From Vulcanisaeta sp. UBA163 (GTDB taxonomy: Archaea; Thermoproteota; Thermoprotei; Thermoproteales; Thermocladiaceae): a stretch of 16,236 nt of DNA. A program made the translations under genes and the position numbers. How positions within the stretch are numbered: position 1 is the stretch's first letter; each line of letters opens with the position of its first letter. This document shows, in pieces, positions 12,418 to 16,236 of the stretch. The stretch is from positions 1-16,236 of the forward strand of contig DAJV01000086.1 of the NCBI GenBank assembly GCA_002496475.1, written 5' to 3'. A model generated the notes under the pieces. That model had not been told where the DNA came from and did no database searches. It worked only from the letters and a program-made list of their open reading frames with translations.

Positions 12418-13131
12418 ATGAGGGTTTGTTCATTGTTCTCGGGTGGCAAGGACTCCACCTATGCATTGCATTGGGCAGTGCTTAAGGGCTTCGATGTAGC
12501 CTGTCTACTTACGTTGAGGCCCCACCATAGTGATTCCTGGATGTTTCACTACCCAAACATAGAGTGGACTAAGTACCAGGCTAAGTCATTAGGGATTCCT
12601 CAATACGTATGCGATACTAGTGGTATTAAGAACCTAGAGCTTGAGGATCTAAGGAGAGCCTTTATTGAGGTCAGGAGAAAATATGGCATTGATGGTATTG
12701 TCACTGGTGCATTACTATCTGATTATCAAAGGATGATGATAAACATGACCGCTCACGAGGTTGGGCTTAGGGTTTACTCACCCCTGTGGAGGAAGAACCA
12801 GGTTAATTACCTAAGGGATTTGCATCACCATGGTTTTAGGTTTATATTAACATCAATAAGCACCATGGGCATAGGTCCTAGGTTATTGGGTAGGGTATTG
12901 ACGCCTAATGATATTGATGAGTTAATAGGGGCCGCGTTAAGGTTTGGTTTTAATCCAGCACTGGAGGGTGGTGAGGGCGAGTCTTTTGTTGTCGATGCAC
13001 CATTGTTCAAGGAGGAAATAGTAATTGAAGATGGTGAGGTGCGTAGGTTGGATCAGTACTCATGGATTTACATAATCAAGTCTGTACACCTAAAACCAAA
13101 GGTTTTAGTTGGTCTAACAACGTCTAGTTAA
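12418..13131 (+). CDS. dph6: Diphthine--ammonia ligase Dph6 (ATP-PPase family)
   Basis: ATP-dependent amidase that converts diphthine on elongation factor 2 to diphthamide, the last step of that modification. The N-type ATP pyrophosphatase loop LFSGGKDSTYAL lies at residues 6-17. Other family blocks are MFHYPNIEWTKYQAKSLGIP, GALLSDYQRMMI, the PLW of VYSPLWRKNQ, and GGEGESFVVDAPLF (184-197). That last block usually reads GGEYETLVLDGPLF, so it is a mild variant. The length (237 aa) matches single-domain archaeal members, without the RidA-like domains of eukaryotic Dph6. The ATG at 12418 gives the standard MRVxxLFSGGKDS start; the frame's TTG at 12400 adds six residues. The amidohydrolase gene follows after 9 nt. 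Some relatives of this fold have unknown targets. Confidence 0.85.
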   Translation: MRVCSLFSGGKDSTYALHWAVLKGFDVACLLTLRPHHSDSWMFHYPNIEWTKYQAKSLGIPQYVCDTSGIKNLELEDLRRAFIEVRRKYGIDGIVTGALLSDYQRMMINMTAHEVGLRVYSPLWRKNQVNYLRDLHHHGFRFILTSISTMGIGPRLLGRVLTPNDIDELIGAALRFGFNPALEGGEGESFVVDAPLFKEEIVIEDGEVRRLDQYSWIYIIKSVHLKPKVLVGLTTSS

Positions 13132-13140
13132 TGAATTGGT

Positions 13141-14424
13141 ATGGGTTATGTGCTTAGGAATTGTGATTTTGCATTAACGTGGGTCAATGAAGAGCTTAGG
13201 ATCCTTAGGAAGGTAGATGTGGCTATTGAGGATGGCTTAATAACTAATGTTGGTAACATTGGTAGTACAGATCTTGAGGAAATTAATTGTTCGGGCCATG
13301 CCGTGATACCGGGGATCGTGAATGCCCATACTCATACACCAATGTCATTATTGAGGGGTTTCTTCGATGATGCGGAGTTAACGTTATGGCTTGATAGGAT
13401 GTGGACCGTTGAACGTGAGCTAGGCCCTGATGTCATAGCTCTTGGTAGTGAGCTTTCTATTATTGAGATGATCATGAGTGGCACAACGTCCTTCATAGAC
13501 ATGTACCATAACCCGGACGTAACAGCAGATATTGCGTTGAGGTATGGGTTGAGGGCTGCCCTGGGGCCAACGTTTATTGACACACTTAGGGATCCCACGC
13601 AGGTGGAGAATGAACTTAGGAACTTTGTGAATAGGTTCAGGGGATCGCGGTTAGTGGTGCCCATAATCAATGTCCACAGTATCTATGCGGTCAATAAAGA
13701 TACTTTACTTAGGGCTAAGGATCTCAGTAATGAATTAAATTTGCCAATACAGATACATGTGTCTGAGACCAGGGATGAGGTTTATAAAGTAAAGAGAGAA
13801 TACGGCGTATTCCCCGTGGAGTACCTCAATTCCCTCGGCCTTGTATCCAGTAAGGTGCAACTTATTCACTTAGGTTGGATCACTAATTGGGAGTTAGGTA
13901 TTATAGCTGGGGCTAATGCCCGCGTTACGCATGCCCCAACGTCTAACATGAAGTTGGCTACCGCAGGTCACTTCCCCATGAGGGAATTAATGGATATGGG
14001 GGTGTTGGTGACGCTTGGTACAGATGGCCCAGCCAGTAATAATTCCCTTGATATGTTTAGGGAAATGAAGATGGCGGTTCTGCTTCAAAGGCATTCCTAT
14101 TGGGATGTAGGTATTAAGGCTGTTCATGCGTTTAAGGCAGCTACATTAAATGGTTATAGGTTATTGGGCATTGATGGTGGTTGTATAGACAAGGGTTGTG
14201 TTGCAGATTTAGTACTACTTGATCTAAGCAGTCCAAGGCTTCAACCTGTTAGGGATGATAATCTTCTATCAAATATTGTTTACTCGGTGGATGGTTCAGA
14301 CGTGAGTACGGTGATAGTGAATGGCAGGATAATCTATGATAGGGACCGGGATTATTATGCATTGAGAGATCGTGCGGTGAAAATAGGGGAGGAGTTGAAT
14401 GATTTTATTCAAAGATTCCTATAG
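13141..14424 (+). CDS. Amidohydrolase, probable MTA/S-adenosylhomocysteine deaminase
   Basis: Metal-dependent deaminase of the MtaD/TrzN/AtzA group, which converts 5'-methylthioadenosine and S-adenosylhomocysteine to the inosine forms. The 427-aa protein has the N-terminal metal site in IPGIVNAHTHTPMSLLRG (His63, His65), IHVSE (His206, Glu209), IHLGW (His243), THAPTSNMKL (His264) and the metal Asp295 in LGTDGPASNN. A small beta-sandwich frames both ends. Where relatives read HCPxSNxKL, this protein has Ala for Cys. Substrate is inferred; related guanine or triazine hydrolases share the motifs. It starts 9 nt after the Dph6 stop with no promoter between, so the two form an operon. The stop lies 3 nt from the end of the convergent asparaginase gene. 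Confidence 0.85.
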   Translation: MGYVLRNCDFALTWVNEELRILRKVDVAIEDGLITNVGNIGSTDLEEINCSGHAVIPGIVNAHTHTPMSLLRGFFDDAELTLWLDRMWTVERELGPDVIALGSELSIIEMIMSGTTSFIDMYHNPDVTADIALRYGLRAALGPTFIDTLRDPTQVENELRNFVNRFRGSRLVVPIINVHSIYAVNKDTLLRAKDLSNELNLPIQIHVSETRDEVYKVKREYGVFPVEYLNSLGLVSSKVQLIHLGWITNWELGIIAGANARVTHAPTSNMKLATAGHFPMRELMDMGVLVTLGTDGPASNNSLDMFREMKMAVLLQRHSYWDVGIKAVHAFKAATLNGYRLLGIDGGCIDKGCVADLVLLDLSSPRLQPVRDDNLLSNIVYSVDGSDVSTVIVNGRIIYDRDRDYYALRDRAVKIGEELNDFIQRFL

Positions 14425-14427
14425 GGT

Positions 14428-15378
14428 CTATGGAAATGGGTCGTTAGGGTGATGAGCAACGACAACCTTATTCATGCCCTCCCTGCTCCATGCTCTACCC
14501 ATAACCTCGGTATTGAATGATGATGCCACATTGCCGGAGCTATCCACTGCAATTAGCCCTATATTGCCTGACCCAAACATCTTCGTAACATAATCAACCA
14601 CCTGCTTAACAGCATCACCTAGCCTAATACCGTTCTTAACAAGAGTTACTACCCTGAGCGACGCCATGGCCCTGATAATAAATTCTCCAATGCCCGTGGC
14701 CGAGACTGCGCATATACCATTTTCTGCCCAATAACCTGCCCCTGGTAATGGTGAGTCGCCCACACGACCAGGCCACTTTAGTATTGTTCCTCCTGTTGAT
14801 GTTGCCGCGGCGAGGTTGCCATCCCTATCAAGGGCCACTGCGCCCACAGTACCCGTTAAGCCAAACCCTTTAGCAAGGTCAGCGTTTTTCTCGTAGCGTG
14901 AACGTAAATTCCTAACTAAAGACTTATACCTATTGATTTTATTTTCGTTAATTAACTCCACATAGGGTACCCATAGACCAAACTGCTTGGCTAACTCCTC
15001 TGCGCCATTTCCAGTGATTAATACGTGGTCCGTCTTCTCCATTACAAGCCTGGCAAGTCTTATCGTATTGATTACGTGCTTAACGGAGGCCACAGCACCG
15101 ACACTGAGGTCCTTACCCCACATGATGCCGGCGTCTTGTTCGATCTCGCCATATAAATTCAAGACTGAACCTTTACCGGCATCGTAGGATCCATCATATT
15201 CCATGGTGGTGACGGCCTCGGTGACCATATCCAAGGCATTACCTTGTTTAGCAACCTCTAGACCAGCATTGACGGCATTGATCAAACCATTTAGATACCT
15301 CTGTCTGTGTTCCTCGTTGATGAAGTAACCTGCACTACCTGCGCCACCATGTACTGCAATGACTGCCTTTATGTTCAT
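14428..15378 (-). CDS. Isoaspartyl peptidase/L-asparaginase (Ntn-hydrolase, plant type)
   Basis: N-terminal nucleophile hydrolase that cleaves isoaspartyl dipeptides and asparagine. The 316-aa precursor should self-cleave before Thr177 in LTGTVGAVALD, giving alpha (1-176) and beta (177-316) chains. Family blocks: AVHGGAGS (8-15), SYDAGKGSVLN, SVGAVASVKHV, STGGTILKWPGRVGDSPLPGAG with the substrate-binding Arg205 and Asp208, and ATGIGE with Thr228-Gly229. All catalytic threonines are present. A role in handling isoaspartate, which forms fast at high temperature, is plausible. The ATG lies 26-27 nt from a TATA box, so it is leaderless. It ends tail-to-tail with the amidohydrolase gene, 3 nt apart. 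Confidence 0.93.
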   Translation of the reverse strand: MNIKAVIAVHGGAGSAGYFINEEHRQRYLNGLINAVNAGLEVAKQGNALDMVTEAVTTMEYDGSYDAGKGSVLNLYGEIEQDAGIMWGKDLSVGAVASVKHVINTIRLARLVMEKTDHVLITGNGAEELAKQFGLWVPYVELINENKINRYKSLVRNLRSRYEKNADLAKGFGLTGTVGAVALDRDGNLAAATSTGGTILKWPGRVGDSPLPGAGYWAENGICAVSATGIGEFIIRAMASLRVVTLVKNGIRLGDAVKQVVDYVTKMFGSGNIGLIAVDSSGNVASSFNTEVMGRAWSREGMNKVVVAHHPNDPFP

Positions 15379-15399
15379 TAGGCGACCAGGGATGTTTGT

Positions 15400-15409
15400 A
15401 CTTATATTA
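15400..15409 (-). promoter_or_regulatory. TATA box of asparaginase gene
   Basis: Minus-strand TAATATAAGT is centred 26-27 nt before the ATG at 15378, predicting leaderless transcription. Confidence 0.5.
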
Positions 15410-15473
15410 TTAACTGCCGGTCCTGTATATAGATGTGTGATATATGAATATTTTATTAATTTAGGGGCATAAA

Positions 15474-15486
15474 CTAATTTTTATTG
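15474..15486 (+). promoter_or_regulatory. TATA-like element of HTH/coiled-coil gene
   Basis: CTAATTTTTATTG is centred about 27 nt before the ATG at 15507. An ATG at 15500 is out of frame and closes after five codons. Confidence 0.4.
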
Positions 15487-15506
15487 CGAACAATATTTCA
15501 TGGTGT

Positions 15507-16085
15507 ATGTCGAGTAAGTTAACTAAGACTGAGGAGTTAGCAGCCAAGCTATACTTTAACGAAGGATTAAAGCCAAAGGAGATATCGCAGAAGCTTGGTA
15601 TTTCCGTGAACACTGTTTATAAGGCGATATCTAAGTACAGGGCATTCGTGAAGAACCTAGATCAATCATCACCGCAGTCGGATAACGAACAACCAAGTAA
15701 TGACTTGTCTCAATCGATGGATAATAAGTATAGCCTGAATGCCTATAGTGTATTCAATGTTAGGTTCTCCATAATTACTAATTCGCCACTGCCCATTATT
15801 AGTAATGCCAATACAAATGACACAATTGAGAGGAATGAAGTAGTTAAGGAACTAAGGGAACTTAGGGAATTACTCGGTAAGCTCATTTCTAAGGTTGAGG
15901 AAATTGAAAAAAGGGATAGTTGCGTGCCTAGTATGGAGAGTAATCATGACAAGGAAGATGAATATGAGCATAATAAGCCAATAAACGGTACTGCACAGGA
16001 TAATTACTTATTGCCTGATTTTATTCGTGATAATCCATGGGTTGACGTGATAAAGTCCATCCGCAGTACAACAGAGTCCTCATAA
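15507..16085 (+). CDS. HTH DNA-binding protein with coiled coil and conserved-looking tail
   Basis: I do not recognise a named family. Residues 9-47 form a helix-turn-helix of the resolvase/sigma region 4 type: LAAKLYFNEGLKPKEISQKL then GISVNTVYKAISKYR. A Ser/Asn/Gln-rich linker (about 50-105) follows, then a heptad-like helix (VVKELRELRELLGKLISKVEEIEKR, about 112-136), an acidic disordered stretch, and a hydrophobic/aromatic end (LLPDFIRDNPWVDVIKSIR, 168-186) that may be a binding motif. The architecture fits an oligomeric DNA-binding protein, either a regulator or a chromatin or partition accessory. The ATG lies about 27 nt from a TATA-like element. The pyrimidine-rich stretch after its stop may be its terminator. 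Confidence 0.8.
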   Translation: MSSKLTKTEELAAKLYFNEGLKPKEISQKLGISVNTVYKAISKYRAFVKNLDQSSPQSDNEQPSNDLSQSMDNKYSLNAYSVFNVRFSIITNSPLPIISNANTNDTIERNEVVKELRELRELLGKLISKVEEIEKRDSCVPSMESNHDKEDEYEHNKPINGTAQDNYLLPDFIRDNPWVDVIKSIRSTTESS

Positions 16086-16093
16086 GTATGTAT

Positions 16094-16115
16094 CTACTTT
16101 CTCTTTCAATTTTAC
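16094..16115 (+). terminator. Pyrimidine-rich probable terminator
   Basis: A T/C-rich tract with three short T-runs (ACTTTCTCTTTCAATTTTA) begins about 10 bases after the stop at 16085. This is typical of archaeal hairpin-independent termination and separates the HTH gene from the next promoter. Confidence 0.4.
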
Positions 16116-16127
16116 CGCGAAGAACAA

Positions 16128-16135
16128 TTTATAAA
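16128..16135 (+). promoter_or_regulatory. TATA box of gene at right edge
   Basis: TTTATAAA centred 27-28 nt before the GTG at 16159. It has the same octamer as the boxes at 7575 and 9124. Confidence 0.55.
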
Positions 16136-16158
16136 GTGCTTTCTATATCTAATATGAT

Positions 16159-16236
16159 GTGGATCAGAATGTAGTAACAAATGCATTTTACACGGCAATG
16201 GACGCAATTACTGCAGTAATGCTATACGTTATTTTC
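16159..16236 (+). CDS. 5' end of a gene, predicted membrane protein (partial)
   Basis: From the GTG at 16159 the frame is open for 26 codons to the window edge; a TAA at 16150-16152 closes it upstream. The peptide begins MDQNVVTNAFYTAMDAIT and continues into AVMLYVIF, which looks like the start of a membrane segment. The GTG position relative to the TATA box at 16128-16135 predicts a leaderless mRNA. The ATGs at 16154 and 16157 open frames that stop within a few codons. The family cannot be named from this length. Confidence 0.5.
   Translation, partial: MDQNVVTNAFYTAMDAITAVMLYVIF

Noticed and set aside
1..16236. CRISPR array, insertion sequence, tRNA, rRNA or defence system
   Set aside because: No regularly spaced repeats, transposase motifs, terminal inverted repeats, tRNA cloverleaf or defence-family proteins were seen; the genes are mainly housekeeping with uniform codon use.

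Overview
The window reads as a piece of a hyperthermophilic crenarchaeal chromosome, most likely Thermoproteales (a Vulcanisaeta/Caldivirga-like relative is my guess from gene content and a moderate, AT-leaning base composition judged by eye). The archaeal assignment rests on an eRF1-type release factor, isopentenyl phosphate kinase beside a geranylgeranyl-type diphosphate synthase, Dph6, a free-standing Roadblock protein, and TATA boxes about 25-29 nt upstream of start codons, many of them leaderless. I see no insertion sequence, CRISPR array, rRNA or tRNA. It is mainly ordinary core genome, densely packed on both strands.

Layout. 1-158: a possible 3' end of a gene entering from the left, then AT-rich spacer. 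159-2553 (minus): thiolase followed by release factor aRF1. 2700-4504 (plus): prenyl diphosphate synthase and isopentenyl phosphate kinase with a 1-nt start/stop overlap. 4592-6050: a membrane-anchored, probably thioredoxin-like secreted protein (minus), divergent from an alpha/beta hydrolase (plus). 6106-7506: a small zinc-binding protein (minus), divergent from an ornithine cyclodeaminase/alanine dehydrogenase family enzyme (plus). 7615-9091: a winged-helix regulator (plus) converging on a Roadblock/LC7 protein (minus), then a MIP18/DUF59 protein (minus). 9201-11343 (plus): Sua5 (t6A synthesis) and malate dehydrogenase. 11368-12082 (minus): a helical unknown protein and a zinc-ribbon protein. 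12083-12417 holds no recognised gene but two small open frames. 12418-14424 (plus): Dph6 and an MTA/SAH deaminase-like amidohydrolase, an apparent operon. 14428-15378 (minus): isoaspartyl peptidase/asparaginase. 15507-16085 (plus): an HTH/coiled-coil protein. From 16159 a membrane protein gene begins and runs off the right edge.

Functional threads. Isoprenoid lipid synthesis is represented at its entry (thiolase) and end (IPK, prenyl synthase). Translation quality appears three times: aRF1 (termination), Sua5 (tRNA t6A37) and Dph6 (EF-2 diphthamide). Dph6 is followed 9 nt later by an enzyme family that deaminates MTA and SAH, the two by-products of earlier diphthamide steps, which suggests a salvage link.

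The most unusual signals are at gene starts. Four promoters place a GGTG(A) motif about 26-28 nt after the TATA centre, so those mRNAs would begin almost exactly with their Shine-Dalgarno sequence. Two of these, for the regulator and the MIP18 protein, also share a nearly identical sequence between TATA and start site, a candidate common operator. Several starts were moved downstream of the longest open frame on this evidence. All family calls are from reading the sequence; no database search was run.
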